A stretch of 64,000 bases of DNA from Sphingobacteriales bacterium (GTDB lineage Bacteria; Bacteroidota; Bacteroidia; Chitinophagales; UBA2359): positions 1-64,000 of the forward strand of contig JADJTG010000010.1 of assembly GCA_016711285.1 (NCBI GenBank). The letters are read 5' to 3'. This document shows, one piece after another, positions 37,001 to 44,799 of this stretch. Position 1 is the first letter of the stretch, and every line of letters starts with the position of its first letter. A model generated the notes under the pieces. The model searched no databases. It was not told the DNA's origin and saw nothing but the letters and a program-made list of their open reading frames with translations. The translations under genes and the position numbers were made by a program.

Positions 37001-37507
37001 CCCACTTAGGCGCAAATCCAAAGAAGCACTGACGGTGGCATCTTGGCGGTTGCCGAAAGCAATGCCCCGCGACAAACTGCCGCTATATTCCAACCCGCCG
37101 AAACGAATGAAACTGCTGTCGGCGGCGGTGGGGCGGCGTGTGGCGGTGGGTACAAAGGCTTGTTGGTCGTAGGATTGCAGTAGCGCGGCGCGGTCTTTGT
37201 GAAAATAGGGCGTTGCAAAAGGGGCGTAGCGCACGCGATAGCAGCAGGAAAGCGCACCGGAAAAAGGGCGGATAAAGTAGAGCTGTGCCGTTTCGTAGTG
37301 TAGGCGATAATCTGCGCCGCGCTGGAGCGTATCTGTGTCATTGAGCCACAGATATTCGGAAAAAGGCTCTAAGGCGAGCGTGTCCAAGCGGAGGGTATCG
37401 GTGCGGTAGCGGAGTGTGTCGCAACGCCACGTAGCCCAATTATTTTGAGCCGTACACTGCCACGCAAACCCGCTTAAATATACCACAACCAATAAAATTA
37501 TCCGCAT
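34037..37507 (-). CDS. Very large outer-membrane beta-barrel protein of unknown function
   Basis: From the ATG at 37507 (MRIILLVVVYLSGFAWQCTAQ) the product is 1156 residues with a signal peptide. The first 350 residues include a conserved-looking block: DSSFIRFGGLEYSGSLSRGIAFGNRQDATVSASLDLRLSG, then EVLANISDTNIPFQMQGNTQQLQDFERIFIQLRKG, then VVMGDFDVLLRN and IYIDGNLLLRAEDYQVDYNLGEIIFTSKQLI. The rest is a long series of amphipathic strands ending RAEIRAIF. I know similar 1100-1200-residue proteins in Bacteroidota but no functional name for them. The gene is intact, unlike several shorter neighbours. It begins 15 bp after an IS256 transposase fragment. Confidence 0.7.
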   Translation of the reverse strand: MRIILLVVVYLSGFAWQCTAQNNWATWRCDTLRYRTDTLRLDTLALEPFSEYLWLNDTDTLQRGADYRLHYETAQLYFIRPFSGALSCCYRVRYAPFATPYFHKDRAALLQSYDQQAFVPTATRRPTAADSSFIRFGGLEYSGSLSRGIAFGNRQDATVSASLDLRLSGQLDNGIEVLANISDTNIPFQMQGNTQQLQDFERIFIQLRKGGQRVVMGDFDVLLRNSRFLPLQRKMQGALVEHISRHRYADTLLASVAVAAARGRFMRQSFQGIEGNQGPYKLRGQNNELFILVLSGTERIYIDGNLLLRAEDYQVDYNLGEIIFTSKQLITKDKRIVVEFEYAERNYPRYVWLPQLQWKKNKWRAQWNYYTERDAKNNPLLQSFNAAQRNILQQSGDSTAYALSEQLTPYDANKILYYKKDTVFNGKIYNIYKRATAVMSNDSLYQLSFTELGAGKGNYILITNNLNGRSYEWIAPDSSNQEPRGTFEPLWALIAPFQQQISTATLQFSDSTTTARLETAWSSKDLNTLSDKDKDDNEGTALRADISKKIYVNKEKKIYLQASTKYDANSTYFQTPEPFLPPEFNRNWNIIYPQKFSFRQQIAGELAFFYNNFLNGSYQAEQLQLQGYKGTAQTLQMNCNTSHIEIKQRLQWLKTNQNTLQSSFVRPTVQAVYRFGKTWSAGLRYASEKNRLYRPQTDSLLAAAFHFTEQSIWAEKKISFDKNLKISYIWRDDKVPEQEKFALAQRARQLAAEGAWVHRSHQWRGKITYRRLEQKIPSDSLQNAPPRTLLASLNYHGTWLKEMADISANYEAATGQQQRLEEAYYEVPAGQGTHILLPSGNFVPVTDATRDTARFRLQWLPTNLYDPSNNVTLSYALTVNPKNRWSDAKNAAYLRFISRFSLNSNVESARALLAAPQMTWLLPVGKTTAQLLGRRFSQRHRLLYKHLKNKWQSEYYYAQTANTLSLLSGTDDNDRREQGLFWQRNANKIWTWSFRYAYIQHLSSSTAYEERNFRIQQYKTEPACTYQWSKRWRVGGSYRYQQSENTADQGKGERATHHTFQIETRYAAVQKGNLTARLSFSDIAFSDRDGNIPDALLPLSYAMLEGLQNGKNYALQITGSVMLPRALQLSISYEGRKNDRTPQVVHSARAEIRAIF

Positions 37508-37521
37508 CGTACAATTTTTTT

Positions 37522-37704
37522 TCAAACGCCGCCTTTTATGCTTTTATTGTATGGTGTGCCAAAAAGGAAAACAGATAAAATTCGGCTTAGTATATGTTCT
37601 ACCGCACGTTTGTGCATCTGTTTGAAGAAAGATGTTAAATCTTCTCCGGTCTTGAAGGTTTTGTAGAAATCCTTGTTGTTTAATAATTCTTCTTTGTTGT
37701 TCAT
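37522..37704 (-). pseudogene. IS256-family transposase, N-terminal fragment
   Basis: The 60-residue frame MNNKEELLNNKDFYKTFKTGEDLTSFFKQMHKRAVEHIL matches the start of IS256-type transposases for about 40 residues. It then diverges into unrelated sequence (SRILSVFLFGTPYNK) where the homology is cut. An element end lies about 60 bp upstream (37763-37785). It is a truncated copy, and the break lies at the very start of the giant outer-membrane gene. Confidence 0.75.
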
Positions 37705-37762
37705 AACTGTATAAATATATTTAAAAATAGTAAAAAGTTATTGTCAATAAAAAATTTTAATT

Positions 37763-37785
37763 TACATAGTTTGTGAAATACTACT
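37763..37785 (-). repeat. Terminal inverted repeat of the IS256-type fragment
   Basis: TACATAGTTTGTGAAATACTACT matches the repeat at 7153-7173 at nearly every position (one 2-base insertion and one end change). It lies at the outer side of the transposase N-terminal fragment, where an element end is expected. Confidence 0.6.
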
Positions 37786-37886
37786 TTCTTTTGTAAGTAA
37801 GAAACATATTATTAGACTAATACTCAACGAAATCCTTAATTTTGGTGTTCTTTGTATTTATTTTGTTTTTTTAGATTTCTGATTAT

Positions 37887-38423
37887 ATGCTACGAATTAT
37901 TGGCGGCAAACACAAAGGCTATCGTTTTCAAGCTCCAAAAAATAACCCCGCCCGCCCTACTACCGACATTGCCAAAGAGGGGCTTTTTAATGTGTTGTAC
38001 AACACTTTTGAATTTTCGGCGATAAAAGTCCTTGACTTATTTGGCGGCACAGGCAGCATCAGCTACGAGTTTTGCTCGCGCGGCTGCGAAGATGTGACCA
38101 CTGTAGAACTGTTTGGCAAAAATGCCGACTTCATCAAACAAACCGCCGCCACCCTGCATCTGCCTGTTCAGGTAGTGAAAGGTGATGTATTTAAGTTTAT
38201 CCGCAACAACCGCGAACAGTACGATGTTATTTTTGCCGGACCGCCCTACCCTTTGCCTCATCTCGATACCATTCCCGACCTCATCTTTGAGCATCACTGC
38301 CTCCAAGCTGAAGGCTGGCTGATATTGGAGCACAATCCGCAGCATCATTTTGACGAACACCCGTATTTTTTGCAAAAGAAAAATTACGGTACTACCATTT
38401 TTAGTATTTTTGAACAGCCTTGA
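37887..38423 (+). CDS. rsmD: 16S rRNA (guanine966-N2)-methyltransferase RsmD
   Basis: The 178-residue protein begins MLRIIGGKHKGYRFQAPK...RPTTDIAKEGLFNVL, the RsmD start, followed by SAM motif I (VLDLFGGTGSISYEFCSRG) and motif VI-like VEL. It methylates G966 of 16S rRNA during 30S assembly. The catalytic D/N-P-P-Y motif reads GPPY (in VIFAGPPYPL), so the first residue is glycine instead of Asp or Asn. This is either a true substitution or a base error (GAC-C versus GGA-C). Length and all other motifs are normal. Confidence 0.88.
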   Translation: MLRIIGGKHKGYRFQAPKNNPARPTTDIAKEGLFNVLYNTFEFSAIKVLDLFGGTGSISYEFCSRGCEDVTTVELFGKNADFIKQTAATLHLPVQVVKGDVFKFIRNNREQYDVIFAGPPYPLPHLDTIPDLIFEHHCLQAEGWLILEHNPQHHFDEHPYFLQKKNYGTTIFSIFEQP

Positions 38424-38478
38424 TATTTTTTTCATCATCAAAAAAAAATAGAGATAATTTTTATATCTGAGCTTTATT

Positions 38479-39744
38479 ATGATAAAGGTTTTTTTCTTAC
38501 ATATCTCTGCTATGCTTTTAATATTGTTGCAATTTCAGTTTTCTTTTTGGAAAAAAAAGCCGAAGTTGCCTGTCCCTGCTGCCGTTTCGTGCAATTGCAA
38601 CGATGTATCGGCGTATGCGCCTGATACTCTCCACCCCGAACACACCCCGTTGCGCTGGGTACGACTCAATTTTCATATCATTGATGCCGCTCGCGATACC
38701 CAACTCAATTTTACCCGTGAGCAGGGTAAAGCTTTTGCATACGCTTTGATAGATGAATGTAACCGCCGCCTCGCCGAAAATGTAAAAATGAATATACCGC
38801 CCGACAATAACACTCCTGTTTTGCCTTTGCGATTTCGTTATGTGATTGAAGGCGAAAATGGTGATGACGGCATTTATTATCATCGCCACGATTCGCTGTG
38901 TTTTTACAACAAAACGCACCGCAGCAAAGATTTTAGCCTTTTTTCTGATGTACAATTTGATGCTTATGGCGTGCGCAAAGGAGAAGTATTGAATGTATTT
39001 TTGCTGGAACACCACCCCGACAGCATCGCTTCCAAAACCTACAAAACTTCTTCGGACGGCGTGGGCAAAAGCAAATACCTTAAAATGGCAAATGCTTACC
39101 ATCAGTTTGTAAATGGCAGCAACTACAACATGCAAGATGCCGTAGAAAACTTTGCGCGGCTTTTTAATCACGAAATGGGACACTCGCTGGGGCTGCCACA
39201 TACATGGGCTACCGAGGACGGCTGCGCCGATACCCCCAAAAACCGAAACTGCTGGTATATAGACCCCAACGACCCGGGCTGCGATGAGTGGGGCGAAGTA
39301 TCTAATAATGTAATGGATTACAATGCTTTTCAGCGTGCATATACGCCTTGCCAACTTTCCAAAATTCACTATAATTTTAATCAGCCCGATTTTTCGCAAC
39401 GCAAACTCCTGCGTCCGGTATGGTGCAACTACGATGCCGCCGAAACCCTTACCATTCGCTGGGGCGAAGATGTACGCTGGTGTGCCGCCCGCGATTTGCA
39501 GGGCGATGTAGTGGTAGATTCGGGTGCTGTACTCACCATTGCCTGCCGCCTCAATATGGCAGAAAATGCCAAAATAATTGTGCGCCCGGGCGGTACTTTG
39601 CGCTTAGATGCCGCACAAATCAATAATATATGTGGCAAAAAATGGCAGGGCATAGAATTAAAAAAATCGTTTTTTTGGGGTAAAGGAAAATTGGATACCC
39701 TCCACCACCCCCAGCTCCTAAACTGCGAAAAAGGTATCTTTTAA
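38479..39744 (+). CDS. M43-like zinc metalloprotease, probably truncated at the C-terminus
   Basis: The 421-residue product has an N-terminal hydrophobic segment (about 6-23) and a metzincin domain with the zinc site H231-E-M-G-H235 ... H241 (HEMGHSLGLPHTW) and the Met-turn NNVMDYN (about 276-282), as in pappalysin-type M43 proteases. After about residue 340 a right-handed repeat domain begins (VVVDSGAVLTIACRLNMAENAKIIVRPGGTLRLDAAQINNICGKKWQGIELKK). In related proteins this part runs much longer and ends in a T9SS tail. Here it stops at LLNCEKGIF, about 220 bp before IS630-related sequence, so the 3' part seems to be lost. Confidence 0.75.
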   Translation: MIKVFFLHISAMLLILLQFQFSFWKKKPKLPVPAAVSCNCNDVSAYAPDTLHPEHTPLRWVRLNFHIIDAARDTQLNFTREQGKAFAYALIDECNRRLAENVKMNIPPDNNTPVLPLRFRYVIEGENGDDGIYYHRHDSLCFYNKTHRSKDFSLFSDVQFDAYGVRKGEVLNVFLLEHHPDSIASKTYKTSSDGVGKSKYLKMANAYHQFVNGSNYNMQDAVENFARLFNHEMGHSLGLPHTWATEDGCADTPKNRNCWYIDPNDPGCDEWGEVSNNVMDYNAFQRAYTPCQLSKIHYNFNQPDFSQRKLLRPVWCNYDAAETLTIRWGEDVRWCAARDLQGDVVVDSGAVLTIACRLNMAENAKIIVRPGGTLRLDAAQINNICGKKWQGIELKKSFFWGKGKLDTLHHPQLLNCEKGIF

Positions 39745-39905
39745 AAAATAATTTCCATCTCTTGAAAATTTAGCGACAAAAATATCAAAGTATTCTGGTC
39801 ATATCCAGTAAAAACATCGCAAACAAGTCGCCATTGCAGGGGCATAAAGTAGTATAAAGTAATGGCAACATCATAGCCAATTTTGACAAGACACACTGGT
39901 CTTTC
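39743..39905 (-). other. Possible orphan 3' fragment of a lost gene
   Basis: On the minus strand the frame IPEGERPVCLVKIGYDVAI then TLYYFMPLQWRLVCDVF and TGYDQNTLIFLSLNFQEMEIIF has natural protein composition but no start codon; a TGA lies just before it. It sits between the truncated protease and an IS630 end. I do not recognise it; it may be debris of a gene broken by insertion or deletion. Confidence 0.3.
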
Positions 39906-39941
39906 GCCTTCTGGAATTCAACGTTTACCAAAATGATATTA

Positions 39942-39967
39942 GTGTCATTTAGATCTTTATTTGGTAT
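39942..39967 (+). repeat. Solo right end of an IS630-type element
   Basis: GTGTCATTTAGATCTTTATT followed by TGGTATA differs at two positions from the right end of IS630 copy 1 (GTGCCATTTAGATGTTTATT + TGGTATA). It directly abuts the left end of copy 1. It is an end without a transposase, pointing to an earlier insertion or a deleted tandem copy. Confidence 0.65.
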
Positions 39968-39968
39968 A

Positions 39969-41083
39969 ATACCATTAAAACAACTATTTGGCATAGTTAT
40001 TATGGTATGGTAATTATGTCATTACCCATAGAACTTATCATAAAAGAGTCAGCAGATTACCTAAAACAGCTACATAAAAAAGCCAAAAGGAAGGGCGTTT
40101 CTAAAATAAAGATGTTGATGAATATCCAAAGCGGTATCCACCACAATCATCTTCTTGCCATCAAGTCAGGGGCTTCTGTGCGTTCGATAAACAGGTGGAA
40201 AGCTACTTACCAATCGCAGGGACTTGATGGATTGCTCAGGGACAATAGAGGTGGTGATTTCCGTAGCCAACTCGAGACAGCAGACAAGGAGCGGATATCG
40301 CAAAAGCTAAAAGATCCCAAGAATGGGTTGCGCACCTACAAAGAAGCACAGCAGTGGCTGAAGTCGGAGTTGGGTATTGAAAAGCAATACAATACGGTAA
40401 GGATGTATCTGAAGCGAAACTTTGGCACAAAACTCAAGGTGGGTAGAAAAAGCCATATCAAAAAGGACGAAGCGGCGGTTGATTCTTTTAAAAAAACTTA
40501 TCAAACACGCTAGAAGGCATTAAAAATAAGGAGTTTCGTCTTTCAGGCTGCCAGTGTATAAATATTTATGTTGCTGACGAAAGCAGGGTCGGGTTATTGC
40601 CCAATATAAGACGATGCCTTACCGCAAAGGGCGTAAAACCCATCGTAGCTTACCAACATCGCTTCCAAAACTTTCTATCTCTTTGGTGCCTATTCCCCCA
40701 TCAACGGAGACAATCTTACCTTAGAAATGCCTTACTGTAATACGGTCTGCTTTCAAATATTTATAGATAAACTCTCCGTACAAAAGCCTGAAGAATTCAA
40801 GATAATTCTACTTGACAATGGTGCTTTTCACCACAGCCGACAATTGGTAATTCCTAAAAATATTCATCTGTTGTTTATTCCTCCTTACTCTCCCGAATTA
40901 AACCCCGCAGAGATGATATGGCGATTCATCAAGGGCAAAACTGCTAACATTATTTGCAAAGATCTGGAAGAACTCTCCGCCAAAGTCACTGATATTATCA
41001 ACGATATGAGTAACGTTATCATTCAATCCATTACAGGTTGGAAACTTTTTACAAACTGTGCCATTTAGATGTTTATTTGGTAT
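39969..41083 (+). mobile_element. IS630-family insertion sequence, copy 1
   Basis: The element is about 1.1 kb. Its left end, TACCATTAAAACAACTATTT, and the reverse of its right end, TACCAAATAAACATCTAAAT, are imperfect inverted repeats (TACCA---AAACA-CTA). TA dinucleotides flank it, consistent with TA target use. It carries one transposase gene in frames. The right end stops 7 bp from the stop codon of the convergent esterase gene. Confidence 0.85.
40016..41068 (+). pseudogene. IS630 transposase, frameshifted (copy 1)
   Basis: The product starts MSLPIELIIKESADYLKQLHKKAKRKG with a helix-turn-helix (HHNHLLAIKSGASVRSINRWKATYQSQGLDGLLRDNRGG). The first frame runs to 40513. The DDE domain continues in other frames: YVADESRVGLL holds the first aspartate, ILLDNGAFHHS the second, and IPPYSPELNPAEMIWRFIKGK the glutamate. 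Shifts occur at an A7 run (about 40490), near 40525 and at a T run (about 40675). Copy 2 has shorter runs at these places. One product of about 345 residues would result if these were corrected. Confidence 0.85.
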
Positions 41084-41090
41084 AAGATGT

Positions 41091-42987
41091 TTACATTTTC
41101 ACCCAGTTCAGATATACGGGTGCGGCAGTGCTGTTTTCTTCTGTAATATGAATTTGATACCAACCGGCGGGCAAATGGGCAATTTGCAAAGGCAGCAGCA
41201 TATTTTCGCCTGGCAGTGGCGGTTGCATGATATATCTGCTCCAAGGTTCTGCCATATAGGTCGGTGAGCGTAATATGCAAGCGTTCGTTGCTGCGGCAAA
41301 TGCCACTGATGTACAGCACATCGCTCGCCGGATTGGGTGCAAGACTCCAAAGAGCCGGACTTGCAGAGGTCGCCGGAGCAGTGGTTTTGGCGGTCGGCTC
41401 AAGCGGGAGCAATTGAGGGGTATTGTCGGCGACAACCTGAGCGGCGGGCGTTATCTGGCAAGCGGCGATATGCGCCCAAAAATCTGCCCCTGCATCGGCA
41501 CGAAAACCCGCTATCAAATCTATTTTTTCGCCTGCTTTATATTCCACCATTGCGCCATTGAGTACAATGTTATTCGCAACAATGCTGTTTTGGCTCTGTT
41601 GCAAAATGGTATCATTGTCGGCGTATAAAGTACTGACAGACAGCGTAATGGCACAATCTATCCACACAGTAATTGTTGTCCAGTTGCTTTCGGCTTGCTG
41701 CTCGCTGATGGTACGCGCCGATACTGACCCTGCGCCTGTATTTTCCCACAAAATTTGCACCCACCAGCCCTGCGGATGCATCGCCACGATTGTACCGCCT
41801 TCGGCTGCCCAGCAATATTGCGTATCGGCGGTGGGGTTGCTGATGGTATATATTTCTGCTTCGGCGGCATTGGGGGCGGTGTTTCCGACAAAAATGGGAG
41901 CGGTGGGCTGCATACGGGCATAAAAGAAATCGCTGATTTTAGCCACTATTTCTAACCAGTTTTCTAAATTAGAAGGTCCATCGCTGCCCCAGTTTCCATT
42001 GTTTACCCCTTCATCGTAAGTGATATGGTCTTCGCCTACATAAACATTGAGTTCTGTTGTAATACCCTGATTTTGCAGCCTTGTATGCGAAGGAATAGAA
42101 CCATACACCTCAGGAAACCACGCTATATTGAAAGGTTCTCCTACTTCTATGGGTACGATACCGTCTTGGTCGCCATGAAAAAATATCATCGGAATATTGG
42201 CGTTTTCTATCCACGCCGTATCACCGATAGCTCCCCAGCACGAAGCCACCGCTTTGGGGGCACTGTTGTGAGCGGCTGCCACCGTACCTGCATTGGCGGG
42301 CGGATTGAGTGCGGTATATTTAACCACCGGAAAAATGTCTTTATTTCCCAAATCGGGCATTAAAAAACCGCTGTAAGTGCTGGAAGGTCGCTCGTCATTG
42401 TCCGCATAGGCTTCGTGAAAAGCAGCAAAAGCACCGGCACTGCTGCCGCACAAAAAAACAAAATTGGGGTCTATCTGAAACAAAGTGCTGTTTTCTTTAA
42501 AAAAACGTATAACCGTACTCATATCCTGCGTAGCACGCCAAACGGCACGCTCAGGGCTGTTGGTATCAAAAGCGGGGTCAATGCCTAAACGATATTCCAT
42601 AGATGCCGTCACATAGCCGCGCTGCGCAAAAGTATCAATAAAGGCTTGCATATCGTCATTTCCTTTGCCGCCCAAAGCAAAGCCGCCGGAATGGGCAAAA
42701 ATAATAACAGGTCTTTTGGTGAGAGTATCGGGCTGTCCGTTGCTGTCGTAGAGTTGGGGCAGACGTACATCTACCTGCAAATCTTCATCAAAAGTAAGCC
42801 CTTCGGCAGTATAGGGCGGCAACAAGGCAGGCACATCAATGGCATAGGTAAGGTCTTGGATAAATTGTGTGCCGAAAATTTCGGTTTGATAGCGGTTTTG
42901 AGTGCAAGAAGGAGCTTGTGCACTTATCATATTGCCGCCACCTGTCAAAATATATAAAACATAAATGATTATAATAAAATATCGCAT
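41091..42987 (-). CDS. Secreted alpha/beta-hydrolase (esterase) with T9SS tail, one frameshift
   Basis: The protein of about 630 residues starts with a signal peptide (MRYFIIIIYVLYILTGGGNMISAQ). Residues about 50-360 form a carboxylesterase/feruloyl-esterase-like fold: oxyanion region FAHSGGFALGGKG, nucleophile motif FLCGSSAGAF, acid region IPMIFFHGDQDGIVP and a late histidine (YVGEDHITYDEG). An Ig/PKD-like region follows (PIFVGNTAPNAAEAEIYTISNPTADTQYCW). The T9SS tail (LWSLAPNPASDVLYISGI...ITLTDLYGRTLEQ) shifts frame near 41240 and ends LQIAHLPAGWYQIHI...VYLNWVKM at 41091. It is a secreted enzyme; the ester substrate is unknown. Confidence 0.78.
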
Positions 42988-43169
42988 AGAGAAAATGAAA
43001 ATTTTGTGGTAAAATCAGGTAAATATAAGCGATTTTTATTGCAAATATTAGCAGATTTTATCATTAGGATTTTTTTTGAAAAAAAATCAGAAATACAGAA
43101 ATTTTTAAAAAAAAAATAGATATATATAAAATAATATTTTTCTATCTTTATCATAGTAAAGCCAATGCT

Positions 43170-43644
43170 ATGCAAAGTTTACAGATTTTTCCATTGTACT
43201 ATAAAGATGAAGGCAAAAAGATAGGCATAAAATCCTATCCAAATCCTTCTACTAAGGCATCATTGGCAAAATGTGAAATGTGGCACCCTCAAATACAGCA
43301 AAACATACCGCACTTGGTATTTGCCTTACGAAAAATGTGTTTTTGACCTGCTCAAAGAAAATTTTACTGACCTCCAAATTATTGCAGACAACGCACCCAC
43401 TCGGACTGAGCCGAAAGTTCATAAAACCGATATAGCAAACATTCATGAAAATGTACCATCACAAAGTTTGCGCATAGATGAAGTAGGGACGGACCTTCGT
43501 ATCATTCAAGAACTCTTAGGACATTCCGGCACCAAGACTACTGAAAGATACACCCATGTAAGTAATAGGACGATACAAAGGGTACAAAGCCCTTTAGATA
43601 GCTTGATGAATAATAAAAATGCGAACTTTAGTTCGTATAAGTAG
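43170..43644 (+). pseudogene. Tyrosine recombinase/integrase with internal deletion
   Basis: Starting at the ATG at 43170, MQSLQIFPLYYKDEGKKIGIKSYPNPSTKASLAK is followed after a one-base shift (about 43280) by KYSKTYRTWYLPYEKCVFDLLKENF, the N-terminal arm of a Bacteroidota-type integrase. After a short linker the sequence jumps to GTDLRIIQELLGHSGTKTTERYTHVSNRTIQRVQSPLDSL, the C-terminal end with the LLGH histidine and the nucleophile in YTHVS. About 200 residues with the catalytic Arg, Lys and HxLR are missing, so it cannot recombine DNA. The motif GTTAGCGGTA follows 2 bp after its stop. Confidence 0.82.
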
Positions 43645-43646
43645 AT

Positions 43647-43656
43647 GTTAGCGGTA
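43647..43656 (+). repeat. Left copy of a 10-bp inverted repeat bracketing abiJ
   Basis: GTTAGCGGTA lies between the recombinase remnant and the abiJ-like gene. Its exact reverse complement, TACCGCTAAC, lies at 44514-44523, just after that gene. The GTT...AAC arrangement resembles the outer boxes of cassette recombination sites, which is inference. Confidence 0.7.
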
Positions 43657-43678
43657 ATTTTAAAACGACAGGAAAATA

Positions 43679-44506
43679 ATGAGATTTTCACAACGAATAG
43701 GAATAAGACAAGTAAAAATAGACCTTGACAAAGAAGGGCTAAGTATTGAATTAAGGAATTCATTATGGACTTTAGTTCTTGAATTAATTATTGAAGCAAG
43801 GAGTAATGAAAAACGTTACGGTGAAGCATATTCCGACCTATCAGTTTACTTCAGAGCTTTATGGATTCATTTTTTCAAGTGGCCAATTGACAATTTGCCT
43901 TGGAGTTATTCGACTGTTTCAGCTGGTTCTGCGACAAGGACAGTTAGAGAATGGTTCTTTAAATCTGATTGGGACTTGGTGTTGGACTTTATAGAGTTTT
44001 CTTCTGAATTCCACCCGAAATTTCAACAAATATGCAATGACTTTTTAAAAAGAGAAATGTCAGCTTACAGGTTTGTTGACGGTAAATTAGTTGAAGTGAA
44101 CTCAAAAGAAGAAATAGAAGAAATTGAGACAGCAATTAAAAATTCGGACAAGTTTAATTCGGTTAAAACTCATTTAAAGACTTCCTTAGAATTGCTTTCC
44201 GATAGGAAAAAACCCGACTATAGGAACTCTATTAAAGAATCCATCTCTGCAGTGGAGTCCCTTGCAAAAATCATTACAAAAAATGAGAAGACAACACTTG
44301 GACAAGCATTAAAAGAAATTGAAACAAAACACAACATACCTGGAAGTTTAAAGTCAGCATTTAGTGCATTGTATGGTTATACATCTGACGAAGGCGGAAT
44401 TAGACATAGTTTACTTGAGACAGGTGTTAACGTTGATATTGAAGAAGCAAGGTTTATGCTCATTGCTTGTTCTGCCTTTGTAAACTATTTAATAAGCAAG
44501 ACTTGA
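43679..44506 (+). CDS. AbiJ-type abortive infection protein (AbiJ-NTD4 and HEPN-like C-terminus)
   Basis: The 275-residue protein starts MRFSQRIGIRQVKIDLDKEGLSIELRNSLWTLV, the pattern of the AbiJ N-terminal domain 4, which covers about residues 1-130. The C-terminal part (RNSIKESISAVESLAKIITKNEKTTLGQALKEIE ... SALYGYTSDEGGIRHSLLETGVNVDIEEARFMLIACSAFVNYL) resembles the helical HEPN-type domain seen with it, with an invariant-looking IRHS. Such proteins stop phage growth by harming the infected cell, often as an RNase; activity here is inferred. AT-rich composition and the flanking 10-bp inverted repeats suggest acquisition as a unit. Confidence 0.78.
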   Translation: MRFSQRIGIRQVKIDLDKEGLSIELRNSLWTLVLELIIEARSNEKRYGEAYSDLSVYFRALWIHFFKWPIDNLPWSYSTVSAGSATRTVREWFFKSDWDLVLDFIEFSSEFHPKFQQICNDFLKREMSAYRFVDGKLVEVNSKEEIEEIETAIKNSDKFNSVKTHLKTSLELLSDRKKPDYRNSIKESISAVESLAKIITKNEKTTLGQALKEIETKHNIPGSLKSAFSALYGYTSDEGGIRHSLLETGVNVDIEEARFMLIACSAFVNYLISKT

Positions 44507-44513
44507 GAAAAAC

Positions 44514-44650
44514 TACCGCTAACACGGGTTTTGCGTCAGGCGGGGTGACGTGCAAACTTGGAGATTTGTGCTTCTTTTCCAGTTTAGTGCAGGTTGACAG
44601 TTTAGTGCTCCGAAACCCGCCCGAACGCAAAGCGGCAAAACGATGTGGCA
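44514..44650 (+). repeat. Palindromic boundary element downstream of abiJ
   Basis: The segment opens with TACCGCTAAC (44514-44523) and AACACGGGTTTTGCGTCAGG (44521-44540). The arms TTTGCGTCAGGCGGGGT (44530-44546) and ACCCGCCCGAACGCAAA (44615-44631) are complementary at 13 of 17 positions, enclosing about 68 nt. The GC-rich arms stand out from the AT-rich surroundings. A 17-of-20 match to 44521-44540 occurs at 60721-60740, also just after an accessory gene. It could be an attC-like folded recombination site or another dispersed palindrome. Confidence 0.65.
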
Positions 44651-44799
44651 AGGCTAAGAAAATCATAAGATAAGGCATTTAACAATATAGTTGGATTTCA
44701 AATCGTACTTTGTCCATTTCAAACACGTATTCATTGTATATTAAAATCAAGTTTAAATAAATAATTCAAAAAAATCTTTAATCACTTAACAGGGTACTT

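Noticed and set aside
40416..40640. CRISPR array or further tandem repeats in the accessory zones
   Set aside because: No regularly spaced direct repeats of 24-40 bp with unique spacers were found anywhere in the window; the only tandem array is the minisatellite.
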